Of a stretch of DNA of 64,000 nucleotides, positions 1 through 12,272 are shown piece by piece. Source of the DNA: Laburnicola sp. R22_1. Lineage: Eukaryota; Ascomycota; Dothideomycetes; Pleosporales; Didymosphaeriaceae. Position 1 is the stretch's first letter; each line of letters begins with the position of its first letter. The stretch lies in contig JACONQ010000019.1 in assembly GCA_014281115.1 (NCBI GenBank), positions 558,001 through 622,000 on the forward strand, in the 5' to 3' direction. The notes under the pieces were generated by a model, which saw nothing but the letters and a program-made list of their open reading frames with translations, was not told the origin of the DNA and did no database searches. Position numbers and translations under genes: made by a program.

Positions 1-1634
1 GCTTGTGCAAGTTTTGAGCGGAGCTTACGTTCTTGGATCCTCTTCTTGAGTAAATTGGTCGATGATGCTGGGAGAGAGATGAGCTATACCCCTATTGTAA
101 TACAACGATGACAAGTGACAAGTTCCCATGACTGGGCTACCAAAACTTGCAATGAGCCAGGCCTGTCCTCAGTCACGATTGGTGTGGTATCTTTAAACGA
201 TGTGAAATCCAAAGCGATGAAGGAGCTAAAGGCACGCTTAAATCTCATCAGGTCATCAATCATATCACCGCGCAAGGACTTGGAGTTTAGGAAGAATATC
301 ACCTGCATACCAGCACACACTTCAGGTTACAACTCATCTACATATTTATGCCACCTATGCATGGTCCAGGAGCGAACTCGGTGACGTGTACAAGTTTTCT
401 ACTTTGTTCTTTCTCTCGCTCCTTACACTACCGAAATAACGCGAGCGTAGTGATGGGTTGGAGTGAAAGCTACTTACTCGGAGCATGGAGAGCTTCTAGG
501 GGAAAAGACATGCAAGCCTGATGTAATGCAATGAGCGCCAAACGGGAGAGTGAGTGTTCACTGTGAGGGTTAGGCTGGTGGCAACCTGCGAAACTCTTTT
601 CGTATGTCGCACTTCCAAGTCGAGTGCACAACGCTTTGTCACCTTCTCGGTCATGCACGGCCGGCCCATGAAAAGCTCGCTACCTCCATGTGCAGAGAAA
701 CTCATTCTATAAGGATAACCGAACTCCGTATGGCAGAGCAAGATGGACAGGGTTGGTTTGGTTTGGTAGTGTGCATGCAGTAAGATTGTATGAGTTGTAA
801 GACATTCGTTCTCGACATGTTGGGTGATGAGATGGGATAATAAGAAGATCTTTATCCGTTTGTTATCATGGAGACCAACACCGTACGTACCTCATACTCC
901 CTTTTATAAGCCTCTTGTTCTTTCCACTTTATCTTTTCCCATTCGTCTCGTATTCACTGCACCACACTGTCCCGTGCGGTACCTTCCTATTGGCCATCTT
1001 CTTCAGCCATGATCAAGTCAAGCTCAGCTTGTAAAAGTTTCAGTCTGCCACATAAACAAATTAGCACGAGATTCACTAGCGAGCAGAATGATCTCATGAC
1101 AAACACTTATAATATGGTAGGTATCACAGGGGTAGACGGTACAACTCTTTCCCCAACAAAATTAGATTCAACTCCATCGCCCCACAGTCGTTACTTCATG
1201 CCCAATACCCACGCCTCCCCGATATGGAATATAGACGAGTAATAGGTCGGTGAGAGCCGAAGCTTGTGGTACAATACCTTGTACAGAAAGAGTGGATTAG
1301 CCCGACTCGAGGCAGCAGCGTCCAAACTGCAGGAGGAAATGCTACACTGAAAGCAAACTCCAGAAGAAACAGTCGGTCCAAAGAAACGGCAAGAGCCTCA
1401 GACGGAAGGCGACAAGAAAAGAATCTTGTTTGGAGATCTGAGCCAAGCAACCCCACTTTTGTCTTTCTCCCCATATGGATAATTCGTTTCGGTGACTGGC
1501 CAAAGTGAGGGCAATTAAGCCTATTGTGATCATGAATAGATACAAGAAAGATACGCAAAGTCGTCACGTCGTGAGAACGGAAGTGCGGGCGGGTGCGGGT
1601 GTGTTGCAGATGCGTGCACGGGTCCAATGGCGTT
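1..1634. other. GC-balanced region, no gene assigned
   Basis: This stretch lies downstream of the serine-rich gene that ends at 1635. It has ordinary base composition and no long open frame. A short minus-strand frame (84-320) and the last 70 bases at the window edge look mildly gene-like, but I found no plausible splice pair joining them. They could be the end of a gene lying to the left. Nothing else is supported. Confidence 0.4.
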
Positions 1635-4265
1635 CTAGTTCACCGTGGAACCCAGTGGAGAAGTCGGCATGGAAGCTGCCGAGCGCTTCGGCGGGGTAGG
1701 AAAGAGCTTCAGATATTGGTTTCGGTTCTTTTGTGATACGCTGCTAGAACTCGCAGCGCGATTCCGAAAGTTTTGGCTCGAAGAAGAGAGTAGTTTGGCG
1801 GCCCCATCTGAAGCAGCATACTTGTGGTGATGTGTCTGCGCTCGAGTGGAGCAAGTTGAACCTTGGCGAGCCAACTCGAGGGATGTTTTCATGTCTACAT
1901 CGATGGTAGCTCGCGTAGAGTCTGCTGATTCTTGTTCATCGTCGGAGGTAAAGAAAGTCCGATCGTGCGATGCATGACCTGGAAGAGTTGTATCGTCGTC
2001 CTTGTCTTCCTTATCGCCACCGAGGCCTGAGGAGGACGCAATCTGCTCTGTGGGGTGATCGACCACAGTGGAGAAGTTTGGACGGGGGGCTCGAGACGAA
2101 TGAACCAGCTCTGGAACGCTACCCGAAGAGCTCGCAGAGCGACGAACTGCAGCTGTCCATGACCCCGAGCCGTGACCGCTCGACATGAGACTACTGTCGT
2201 AGGAGCCACGTTTGCTAGCTCGAATGTGGCTACTACGGGTTGAGCTTGCAATACTTTGGCTGGCTTCAAGAAGCGGGAAGTGCCTGTCCGACCCTTCATA
2301 ATCTGCTAGGAGCTTTTCATACATTTCTTCGCGAGTGACTTGATCCTTGACTTCTTGAGTACTCAACAAGAACGGCGTGAAGCTGAAGCGATCAGCTTCG
2401 CCGAGGGTGCCACGAGAGAATCCAAGAGGGTTGCTGAAGAAATCAGAGGATGTGTGTACGCGTGTGTCTATGGTAGAAGTTGAGATAGCGGATCTCGGTT
2501 CCAACTCAGGCACGTTGCCCGTGGTGGGAACTAGTTCCGATGAACGGAAAGAATCACCGAACAACGCTGGATTCAAGGCGGGCGCTTGCTCGACCATTAG
2601 AGAAGTCACTGGGCTGGAATCTGATGAAACAGTGGCTAAACTTTCATGGCCTTCGTGTTCTGGCGTTCGGTCTCGCCTTTCAAACGCAGATTGACTGCAT
2701 GTGAGCTCCCAATCCAAGTCACATTCCGCTTCCAAAGCGTTGTCATAGATGTAGTCGACGTCATCTTCCCATGACTCCTCGATCACCCGCCAAGTGTTCG
2801 ACCTCCTCCGAGCACATGGCGATCTTCGAATCGAACTCTTGCGCGTGAGTCCAGGCGATGGTAAGGTATCCGACATCTGTGGCATCAGACGTGTTATGCC
2901 GGAGTTTTGATCGAAAAGTTTTGGTAGTGCGTGCGAATCCTTCCGATTATGAGATCTGGCAATCGAAGAACGCTGGCGGATGGAGAACGATTCATGAAAA
3001 GGCGATATTGGCGACTTTGGAGATTTCAGTGGAGGTTGTGGGGCGGGCCTAGGGCTAACAAAGCGATCTGGTTCCTCCGCAACATCTTCGAGACCAGGGC
3101 TGAACGGAGGTGTGATGGGATGTACTGCTGAATTGTCCGGCGTAGTAAGGGCGTGTCCGAAATAATCAGGCTCTTCAGCCATGCTTGGTAGCAGCCGACC
3201 GCTACACGTAGGGCTCAATAACGCCACATCGTCCCATATACCCGATCGTCTATTCGTTCGTGTCGGGGCAGAAACTAGTTGCTGTTCGTGGGAGGCATCC
3301 TCCACACTACCGTGGGTAGCAGCCACAGGTACAAGGGCCGCCACTCGAGGCGGAGGGTTAGCGGATTGAGTATGGCGGTGCATTCGGGGATGGACGCCTG
3401 GTGGTGAAAAACTCTCTACTGAGCGACTCTGACGAAGTGATGGTCTGGTTATATCTTCCTGTGACGAGGTAGGCTGTTCTGCATCAACGATATGCTCGAC
3501 CATATCTGGGCGCGGCCTAAGCTCCATAGCTGATGTTGATCGTCGCTCGGGTGTCTCCAAATCCTCTGTTGAGCCATATGGGGAATCCAAGTCCTCCGCG
3601 TTGATGCCATTCAAATTGCGTCGAGGCGCCTGTGAAGCACGCACCGCCCGGAATCCAGCTACAAAATCATTCTCGGAGGCTTCCCGCAGGGCGGCAAAGT
3701 GGTGGCGGTTGGTATGTGTAAGGTGTTGGAAGTCGAACGGGCTTGAAATGCGATGTTTGAGATTGGGCACTGTCGTTGTTAGTATCCGAGAGGGCGGCGG
3801 GAACGAGAGCAACTGACCCGAGCTTTCCGTTCGCTCCGTTTGTTTCTTCGTCTTCCGCAACACGGAAGTCCTTTTAGTTCCCAAATGTGGCTCATCTTGA
3901 TCAACTGATTGCAAGTAAGGCGAAAAGGATCCACTTAATCGTTTACCCTTCTTCCCTCTAAAGAGTGAGCGATGCGATGAAGTGTCGTTTCCTGCCATAC
4001 TTGGTGGGGACAGAGATGTGTGAGACGATGCAGTTGAGGTGGCCGTGTTACTTCGCGACCTCAGGGTGAGAACAAGGTGCCTCTTTCCGGTAAAGGATCC
4101 TACACGCTGCTCGGGTGAGGGCGTCTCTTCCTGAGAAGACGCTTCTGAGCCTTGATATGTCCCAGCGTCGGATTTAGAAGTCAAAGCTGAAGGGCTAGTG
4201 ACGAAGGAATTCTCAGACGACCGGTTCGATGCCGGCAGGCTGTTGCTTTTATTGAAAGTAAACAT
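1635..4265 (-). CDS. Serine-rich, probably disordered protein of unknown function (876 aa)
   Basis: This is a single uninterrupted 876-codon frame, by far the longest in the window, in GC-balanced DNA. The product is very rich in Ser, Thr, Pro, Arg and Glu, with many short runs such as SSSSQ and ASSSSSVS, and has almost no hydrophobic segments. I see no signal peptide, membrane segment or recognisable catalytic motif. It opens MFTFNKSNSLPASN and ends in a basic, proline-containing tail (TPPKRSAASMPTSP). Scattered RxxS/T-P sites suggest phosphorylation, and acidic islands (for example EESWEDDVDYIYDN, roughly residues 490-505) could be short binding motifs. The ATG at 4265 is the first in frame. 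Large disordered single-exon proteins of this kind are common in Pleosporales and usually lack assigned function. That the frame is coding is very likely; the function is not known to me. Confidence 0.8.
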   Translation of the reverse strand: MFTFNKSNSLPASNRSSENSFVTSPSALTSKSDAGTYQGSEASSQEETPSPEQRVGSFTGKRHLVLTLRSRSNTATSTASSHTSLSPPSMAGNDTSSHRSLFRGKKGKRLSGSFSPYLQSVDQDEPHLGTKRTSVLRKTKKQTERTESSGQLLSFPPPSRILTTTVPNLKHRISSPFDFQHLTHTNRHHFAALREASENDFVAGFRAVRASQAPRRNLNGINAEDLDSPYGSTEDLETPERRSTSAMELRPRPDMVEHIVDAEQPTSSQEDITRPSLRQSRSVESFSPPGVHPRMHRHTQSANPPPRVAALVPVAATHGSVEDASHEQQLVSAPTRTNRRSGIWDDVALLSPTCSGRLLPSMAEEPDYFGHALTTPDNSAVHPITPPFSPGLEDVAEEPDRFVSPRPAPQPPLKSPKSPISPFHESFSIRQRSSIARSHNRKDSHALPKLFDQNSGITRLMPQMSDTLPSPGLTRKSSIRRSPCARRRSNTWRVIEESWEDDVDYIYDNALEAECDLDWELTCSQSAFERRDRTPEHEGHESLATVSSDSSPVTSLMVEQAPALNPALFGDSFRSSELVPTTGNVPELEPRSAISTSTIDTRVHTSSDFFSNPLGFSRGTLGEADRFSFTPFLLSTQEVKDQVTREEMYEKLLADYEGSDRHFPLLEASQSIASSTRSSHIRASKRGSYDSSLMSSGHGSGSWTAAVRRSASSSGSVPELVHSSRAPRPNFSTVVDHPTEQIASSSGLGGDKEDKDDDTTLPGHASHDRTFFTSDDEQESADSTRATIDVDMKTSLELARQGSTCSTRAQTHHHKYAASDGAAKLLSSSSQNFRNRAASSSSVSQKNRNQYLKLFPTPPKRSAASMPTSPLGSTVN

Positions 4266-6410
4266 GGCTGGGATATCAAAACCTGCCCAAGAACAGTCGC
4301 TCCGATACTGACGAGTATAGGTTGGGAAATGTTCGAATGGAGAGCACAGAGCCCCGCAAGTTGCTGGCCGAGTCGATCAGGGCCGCCTTCATGGAGGGTT
4401 CAAATGTACGTGACAGGCCGGAAAACCTGGAGAAATTGTCGTGTATGCGTAGTTGGGGATATATATCAAGACGCTGCTGTGGTTGGACGTGTCAGCGGCG
4501 CGGTAAATAGTTTAGGGAACAACAAGCCCAGGGCGGCTTCAAAGACGGGGATCGGGTTGGGTGGGAAAAAAGCGAAGGCCGGGTTCTTTCCCAGGGAATC
4601 AACAACAATAACAGCAACAGAGGGAAAGCGACCTATGACTTCAGCCGCGAGAACTCTGTGAAAGCACTATATGCGTACCTGCTATGGTGGTCGGACCAGC
4701 CGCAACGAAAGCAGTGAGTGATGCGCCGAATGATAACAGCCCGCAACGAATCGCGCTGCTGTGCCCAGCAGGAATGCAGGCTATATTGCAGAGTTAACGC
4801 GAGGATAACATGTGCAAGGTGCAAGGAACGGTAATTGAGGTGGAGTGATGTATTAATAAGCACACCAGCTTGGGATATACGAAGAGAGAAGCAGGACAAA
4901 GTGAATGGTAAGCGTTTGTCGAAGTGGTGGCACCTAGAGTGGGACAAACACTCGAGCAGAAGGCAATGGGTGAGTATTTGGGCTTAGCAGTTGTATTCGT
5001 AGCACAGCGTCTTGTGAGAGGAAAGGTCGGGGGCGAACAGAGGTCGGGACGGCATCAGGACCTAAGTACATGGGCAGCGTCCACAAAGTAGCGAAGAGGC
5101 ATGTGGGGAAAGCTGTGAATCGTGCTCTGTGCTCTGTGCTCGCCGAAGTTAGCGTTCTAGCATGGATCAGGCGTGCTGCACGAAAGGATGGCCTCGAAGC
5201 ATGGATGCGCGTTCTGCGTGGGTGTTCGACGTGGGCGAGCTGAGTTGGCCTGGGATGATGTCGGGGTGGGGGATGCGGAACCAGGGGCGGATGACAGGGT
5301 ATGCTGGGACAGAGAATTGCCCAAGCCACTCAGCATCGACGTGCTAGAAAAAGCGGCCCGACGCAACGGCGCAGGGGCCATATACAACATTACAGGGGTA
5401 AAAACCGACGCGTCGATTGGCTATTGTCGAGAATAAAACGGCTAAAATGACCGCAGTGGTCGCGAATGGGCCGGTTCCATTTGTTTTCGCCGCCGGCCAT
5501 GTCGCGCGAGGGAGAGTCTCGTCTCGTCAGACGGTCAGAGAGAAGACAAGAGAGCATGGCCCATGTTGAGGTAGGTATTCCAGATGCTGTGTAGCCGACG
5601 CTCACGCAGATGGCTCGCACGAGTGCTGGCGTAACGGACAGGCGTTCCCTAGTGCCGAACGACGTCCGCCAGCCGCGGGCAGCGTCAGGCAAGCAGCGCG
5701 GGCCGGACAAAAGAGGCGTGCTGTTCAGTGCTTACTAGACTATAGAGAACCGTTATGGTGTTGGTGAGGAGCATGCACTGGTCAGTAGTGGTGAGCTGAG
5801 CAGCGGGGCAGGCAGCAGATCGAGGACAGCGATGGCCTCGCAGGATGAAACGTTCGTCTCGAAAGCCGCGCCCGTCCATGTCAACAGGTGACAGTTATCC
5901 CGTGCGGAGTGCCTTGGTACCCATTGCAGGGCTGTCGAGCACCGGTACCTGAAGGCTGAAGGCTAAAACAATGGGCTGAAGGCTCTTGTTCTTGACGGGA
6001 TAGCACAGCGGCAGAGCCCAAGCGGCTCGTCTGCGGCACGGAGCCATGATAGCCTGCCTCTTCAGGCAAGAATCGTCGGGCGTGGAGGGCGGCAGGAGGT
6101 GGCAGCTGGGAGTCGCGGACACGGCGCCGTAGGCAGGTTACCGTAGCCATGTACCGGTAGTAGGACTGTAGAAAGGATAGGACATGGTTGCAGTGTGCAG
6201 TCGTCTGGACGCGGTCGTGGTTCGATTGCGCAACAGAAGAGAGTAAGGGATAGGACAGGCCAACTACTGGCCACGCTGAAGGAAATGAGGCGCTTCTTCG
6301 CTGACGGAATTGCGGACCAGGTCACCAGGGCAGGTCCAGCGGGGCGATGGCAGGAGCGACCCAATAATGGGCAGGAGCGACCTGCAACCGGGAAGAGCGA
6401 CTTGCACACC

Positions 6411-6437
6411 GACTGACCGACTGACCGACTGACCGAC
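6411..6437. repeat. Short (GACTGACC)n tandem repeat
   Basis: The 8-base unit GACTGACC repeats about three and a half times. It lies in non-coding DNA, with imperfect GCAGGAGCGACC direct repeats just upstream (about 6350-6385). No function is visible. Confidence 0.7.
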
Positions 6438-7712
6438 ACGTCCAAGGCCATGGCGGTGCACCTGGGCAGCGTACACTAGGGGCTTCCACCATACACCATA
6501 CCCGTGCTGTTGCCGTCAGGAGCCGCCAGCCCGGGATCGGAGCAATACTGTAAGTACACGTTGTCATCCCGAGTCGTCAACCTCCCGCGCCGTCGGATTC
6601 GAGCATGGAGGTGCTGGCTAAGGGAACCGCTGGAATCCCGATTGTTGCGCGCCCGAATGCGCCCCCTGGTACCTGCATCTGCCCAAGTCAATTCTATTCG
6701 ACACGCTTACTGCCCCCTCGGGCCCGCTCTCCTTCAGCGTCGCCGTCCCGACTGCCCGCTTTCCAAACCACGCATGCTATCCATGTGCTCCATGTGCTCC
6801 ACGGGGCGTTGTGTGGCCTGACGAGCTATTTTGCGACACGATCAATGGCCCCGACGATTCATGAGAAGGGACCCAGGTAAAGGCGTCCGTAGCGCCTCTC
6901 TGGCGCCGTTGACAGTGCCTCTGCATCGCGTCACTGTTAACAACAGCAAAGGTGCTCAACATCTCTAGAAGCCTCATTATGCAATGCCCGAGGTTATTCA
7001 TCAGCTAACGTGTCAGTCAAGGTAGCACAACTCTCCTGTCCCCATGAAACGAACCGCAATAATGACATACTGGTCGAACCCAACTGACTTGTTTCGCTCC
7101 GCAGCACAGACGCTATTTCTATTTCCAAGTGCGCTGGAGCGCGGTGACATTCCATGGAATTTTTGACTTTCGAGTTCATGGACCTGCCCTACCTACTGTT
7201 TTCGCTTTACTTTCCACGTCTCACGCGGCGCACTTACTCCGATGCTCTTGGATCTTCTCGACGAGCTACTGGCCGGGACTCTTGCATCTTCTCCAAGCAA
7301 ACTCAGGGCTTCGCCGTGCGACTGGTTTCAGCCACATTTTCGATGAAGATGGATCAAATCTTTCAAAGAATTGCAACACACGCCTCCTGACCAGTCAACT
7401 TGTATTGCCAGGTGCGCTTCGAGAACCATCTATGCGCCTTGCATCAATATTCTAAGCTACACTACAACAGAGGGAAGAAATAGCAAGTTAGTTTCTGTGA
7501 GCAGCTAACGGCCGGAAACTAGAACTACTTACAAAGAGTCGGTAACTTCCCTAACTTCAATTATCAGTCTTTCCAACACCTTGAACCTTACCCAAGGTCT
7601 CCTTCGTAAAAGCATGAATTGCGGGCCTGAACTACGGGTGGCAACGCATGCCGTGGCGGAAACCGCGGAGCAATGCTCCCGGAACAAACTGCTGAAATTC
7701 AGTCTAAGGATG

Positions 7713-7769
7713 GGGCAAGAGGCGCAATATGAGGCAAAAGGCGCAATATGAGGCAAAAGGCGCAATATG
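7713..7769. repeat. 19-bp tandem repeat
   Basis: The unit GAGGCAAAAGGCGCAATAT occurs twice in full (7731-7749, 7750-7768), preceded by a partial copy. It sits in non-coding DNA about 0.5 kb from the isochore edge. Confidence 0.75.
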
Positions 7770-8544
7770 ACACCTTGTTCCGTATCTACGCATCCTTTCG
7801 GGGGTTGCGGCCCTGCTCGTTCGAGGTTGATATAGTGTTATTGACCGTTATTTCTCTAACCTTCGTTGACAGCATACTTTACACTAATGAGTGTGCCGCC
7901 ATTCACAAAGAACTCTGAGCTTTGCGCAATCCCTTTGCGCATCCCTCCAAATCGCTCGGACGCGGCTGACCTTCCCGCGTGTCTATTTGCAACCTTGGAC
8001 GTAGGTCAACATATAATAGTATGTACACAATGGCTGCTAGCTTCGCAAGAATCTTCCCTGCTAGCTTTGGGCATATTTCAAAAAAAAATTGCTTGTCCGA
8101 CAGGATTAGTAGCAGCTGTTTGCACTGTCCTTGAGGGCCCTTATCTCTCTCACCAGGCGTGATTTTCTCAACCTGGGGCACATGTCGGACACCATCTGCC
8201 CAATGCGATTCCAAGCAATAGCTCTTCTTACGTGGGAAGCTGCGGTTGTAGTGTCGCTTGGGGTAATATGGCCAGCGTTTCCACTGTAGCATAGTACGCT
8301 TAGGCTGGCAAATAGGTATAGGTTGGGTTGGGGTTAGGTTCCCTTACGTAAGACCTTAACCCTAACCTAACCTTTACTTATAGATTTTGCGCTAGTAATA
8401 GGTATAAGTTAAATTAAAGTTATATAGGCTATAAGTTAGGTTAAAAATTATATAAACTAAGTTAACATATTCTATCAGTAGCCCGGACAGATTAGTCCGC
8501 CGGACAGTTTTTGCCAAGACCACAACACTTCACTATGAATCATA

Positions 8545-10238
8545 ATGTCTCAACAACACGACGCGTTATCATCTAATTAAGAAGGTAGAATTGAGCTTGC
8601 CCTTTACGCCTATTAGAATAAGCAAATTTCAAGCCTGTAATACGCTACTATAGCATATAATATTCCAAAGTCTACACTAAGCGATTAAATTAACAGAATT
8701 ACCGCCCAAGCAGATACACAATTAGGCATGGCAAAGCTTACTATAACTAAAGAGCAGACGCTTATACAGTATATCCTCAACCTAGATTTGCGAGGATTTG
8801 CACCCTGGCTAGATAAGGTGGAAGATATAGCTAACAAACTGCTAGCTGCGCGGCATAGAGACCCTGTAGAATAATGCTAGGCTTAGCGCTTTATAAAGCG
8901 CGTACCTGAGCTTAAAATGGCTTTTAATTAAGCGAAGAACTAATAGAGGATACAATAGGAAGACCTAGAGATTATAAACGCGTAATTTTAGCTAGTAAAG
9001 AATATAAAAGCCAAGTATAGAGTGTAGGATAAAGACATCTATAACTTTAATAAGATAGGCTTCTAGATAGGAGTTATTAGCTTAATAAAGATTGTAACTA
9101 GTTTAGAAAGACGTTCTTAACCTACGCTTGTTTAGCCAGGCAACCGCAAGTAGGTTACAGTAATTTAGAGTATTTGCGCTACTAGGTATGCTGCCCGCCC
9201 TTTATTATCTATAAAGGGCGAGTCTATATCTTAGCGTGGTATAAGGAGACTAGTATCCCCCGCGATTGGAAGCTCTCAGTCTCTAAGACCGGCTAGACTA
9301 ATAGCAAGCTTAGAGTCGCGTGGTTAAAGCACTTTAACGCGTATACAAGACCGCGCATAGTAGGGTTATAGAGGTTACTTATTCTAGACAGCTATAAGAG
9401 CCACCACTCCTAGGATTTTAAGGATTATTACCTAGAATAAAAGATCCTAACACTCTATATACTAGCGCACTTATCTTATATCCTCTAGCCGCTTAATGTG
9501 GTCTGTTTCGCACCACTAAAGCTAAAGTACTCCTAGCGCGTGCAGGACTTAGCGCGCTAACGCGTCTTTTATATTAATAAAGAGAGCTTCCTACTAGCCT
9601 TTTACAACGCGTTTTTTAATATGTTTACACTAGAAAACTATAAGAAAGCCTTTAAGGCCTCTAGGCTTATTCCTTTAGATGTATTAGTGGTGGTAAATTG
9701 CCTTAATGTGCGTATTCATACTCCACCTTAGGGTACCCCACTAGATACACTATGGCAAGCTAGGACCCTAAGCAATACCCCTGAGTTTGGATCCCAGTTA
9801 AAGCTCGTACGCGACTCTTTTATTCGGTCTCCACCTAATACTAAATTAAGCTACTTACAGCTTATAAAAGGTGCTAAACTTATGCTCTACTATAGTGTAC
9901 TTTAAGAGACCTGTATTAAGGAACTTAAGAAGTAAATTAAGATTCTAACAAAGCGAAAAACGCGTAAAAGAAAGCGCATTTAGTAAGGTAGGACGTTAGG
10001 CTTTGCTTAGGGAGTAGATTTAAGAGTAGAAAACCCTTCTATTAGGGTAAAGTTGTCGAAAAGGGCGCGAGGTAGTAGTGAGGGAGAGGCAGGTTCCTTA
10101 ACACAACGCCGCTATAGGAGGTGCGGAGAGCCTAAGCACAACGCAAGGACCTATTAGATAGATAAAGAAATAGAGAAGGAGTTAGATATTACTCTTAGCG
10201 GCTTATTTTCAGATAGTGTTGATAGTAAATTAGAGTGA
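8545..10238 (+). pseudogene. Decayed Fot1/pogo transposase of element A
   Basis: One frame runs from ATG 8545 to TGA 10236, interrupted by many TAA/TAG codons that mostly replace Gln or Trp. Readable blocks include the N-terminal helix-turn-helix region (IPKSTLS), the CENP-B-like segment ending FIKRVPELKMAFN, the first catalytic block (DIYNFNKIGF, where Asp would be expected in place of one Asn), the second (LDSYKSHHS) and the third (PLNVVCFAPLK, where PLDV is usual). A basic Cys/His-like tail (RRYRRCGEPKHNART) closes the protein, as in Fot1-like transposases. The frame is collinear to the end, so the damage is point mutation, not rearrangement. It cannot encode active enzyme. Confidence 0.85.
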
Positions 10239-10643
10239 TTTTATTATAGGTTACTATAAGGCTAAAAATAACGTGTTAACTTTATCTTATAATAGTACGC
10301 ACTTAGTGACTAAAAATTAGATAAAGTACTACTTAAGATATAGTATGCTTTACTGCAAATCATAATAAGTATACTATATATTGCCTATATATAGTATAGT
10401 AGATAATATATTGTATATTATAGGGAGTCTTGTTGTAAGTTCGTACTGCCAAGAAAGACTCCTTAGCTTTGCGCGGCTGCTGCAGCTGCGCAAAAAGGCT
10501 GCACGACATAAAAAGTAAATTAAATAGTAACTTAGTATATTATAAGTTATAGTAGGTTATTATAAGTCACTATAAAGTAACGTTGGTGGTGTTCTATAAT
10601 AAGTTATGAGGGACCTCGAAGTTGCCAAGAAAAACTATCCGGC

Positions 10644-10961
10644 TGTCAGATACGTAAGTATCTTTGATGAGATGAGATGAAAGTGATGGATTTGATGATG
10701 AATTGATTGTCGAGTGATCTCTGTCGGAGAAGCTCAGCTATCGTACGCAATATCTATCTAGCGCTAAGACGCACTAGTAATAGTGCGGAGTAGTGTAACA
10801 GTAGTACGCCAGTCTCCTTTGTGTATTTCACAGTGATCTCACAGTGAAATCACTGTAAGTTACACCAACTGTCGTCATAAGGAGACCATGTGATCGGACG
10901 CACGTGACTACTGGATTTCACAGTGAAATCACAGTGATTTCCAGTGACCTGATATCTGACA
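10644..10961. mobile_element. Solo LTR (318 bp), 5-bp target duplication CCGGC
   Basis: It begins TGTCAGATAC and ends TATCTGACA, so it has TG...CA ends with a 9-bp inverted terminus. It is flanked by CCGGC on both sides (10639-10643 and 10962-10966). Removing it restores the right inverted repeat of element A. These are the hallmarks of a solo LTR left by recombination between the two LTRs of a retrotransposon. Base composition is balanced, unlike its surroundings. Repeated TTTCACAGTGA-like palindromes occur in the right half and could be promoter elements. A small non-autonomous DNA transposon with a 5-bp duplication is the alternative. Confidence 0.75.
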
Positions 10962-12272
10962 CCGGCGGACTAATCTGTCCGGGCTAACGTGTTTACAAGC
11001 GAGCTGCGAACCCCACCAACTTTCTACAACGCGTCACCTATCAACTACAATGGCTCAACCAACACTTATTCAATTGCCCTATAACGAAGCAGATATCTCC
11101 CTAGCTATCTTAGCTATTAATTAGAATCAGATCCAGAGCGTTAATCGCGCTGCAGCGACGTTTAACGTTCCTAAAAGCACGCTTTGCAGCCGACGCGCTG
11201 GAACTACTGCGCGACGCGATTGTGAGCCTAAATCAAAGAAGCTTACTAAGCTAGAAGAGGAGGTTATTATTATGCATATACTTGACCTAGATTCGCGAGG
11301 CTTTGCGCCTACTCTAGGTGCTGTACGAGATATGGCGAATAAGCTGCTCGCTGAGCGTAGCGCAGGCCACATTGGCCAGCAGTGGCCTAGAAACTTTGTT
11401 AAGCGAACAGACAGCCTCACAACGCGATTTAATCGAGCCTACAATCGATAACGAGCCCTCTGCGAGGACCCAACAGCTATACAGGCCTAGTTTGAGCTAG
11501 TAGCACGTACAAAGGCCACCTATGGTATCTGCGATGAGGACACCTTCAACTTCGACAAGACTGGCTTTCTAATAGGCAAGATATCCTCCCAGCTAGTCGT
11601 TACAGGCTCAGAGAGACGTGGTCAGCCAAAAGCGATCCAGCCAGGCAATCGTGAGTGGGTGACGACAATCCACGGAATCAACGCTGCTGGGTGGGCAATC
11701 CCGCCCTTCGTCATCTTCGCTGGCAAGTACCACCTCTCGGCCTAGTACGAGGGCGACGATATACCAGGTGACTAGACTATTAGTCTTAGCGACAATGAGT
11801 GGACTACGAACGAGCTTAGTGTTGCCTGGCTACGGCACTTTATTAAGCATACAGTAGAGCGTAGAGTAGGCGCGCGTCAGCTCCTAATACTCAACGGCCA
11901 TAAGAGCCACAACTCACTCAAATTCCAGGAGATCTGCAGGGAGAACAAGATCTATACCCTATGCATGCCACCACATTCGTCACACCTCCTACAGCCACTT
12001 AACGTGGGCTGCTTCTCGCCGTTGAAGCGGGCGTACTGGCGCCAGGTTAGGGGCCTGATACGCAACTATATCAACCATATTACTAAGCTTGAGTTTCTAC
12101 TAGCCTTTCGCGCCGCCTACAACCAGTCAATTACAAAGGAGAATATCTGCGCAAGCTTTCGAGGCTCTGGGCTAGTCCCACACAATCCAGAGGCAGTGCT
12201 CTCAAAGCTTAATATCAAGCTTCGTACACCATCGCTAGCGCTAGCGCCAGCAGCCCTACTAGAGGCCCTATA

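Larger units (their letters stand above)
4266..8300. other. 4-kb gene-free GC-balanced spacer up to the isochore edge
   Basis: No frame here looks like a conserved protein. The many short frames overlap on both strands with no consistent signal. The part next to 4265 probably holds the promoter and 5' UTR of the serine-rich gene, including an A-rich CAACAA tract near 4600. Two small direct repeats are listed separately. The spacer ends abruptly at the hAT terminus at 8301, where base composition switches to AT-rich. Confidence 0.5.
8481..10984 (+). mobile_element. Fot1/pogo-type element A, TA target duplication, with inserted solo LTR
   Basis: The terminal inverted repeats start GCCCGGACAGATTAGTCC on the left and end GGACTAATCTGTCCGGGC on the right, extending inward about 38 bp. 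The flanking TA duplications are 8479-8480 and 10985-10986. Removing the nested 318-bp LTR and its 5-bp duplication gives about 2.18 kb, matching copy A2 (24524-26695). The right inverted repeat is split by that LTR. The body is AT-rich with many Gln-to-stop changes. The Tc1-mariner superfamily is certain from the TA duplication and transposase; the Fot1/pogo lineage follows from the CENP-B-like and DDE_1-like domains. Confidence 0.9.

Noticed and set aside
8330..8400. Possible internal telomere or chromosome-end fusion (TTAGGTT next to CCCTAACC)
   Set aside because: The same inverted block recurs inside hAT-2 at 31105-31165 at the same distance from the transposon terminus, so it is part of the element.
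10644..10961. hAT-type MITE
   Set aside because: The target duplication is 5 bp, not 8, and the ends are TG...CA, which fits a solo LTR better.
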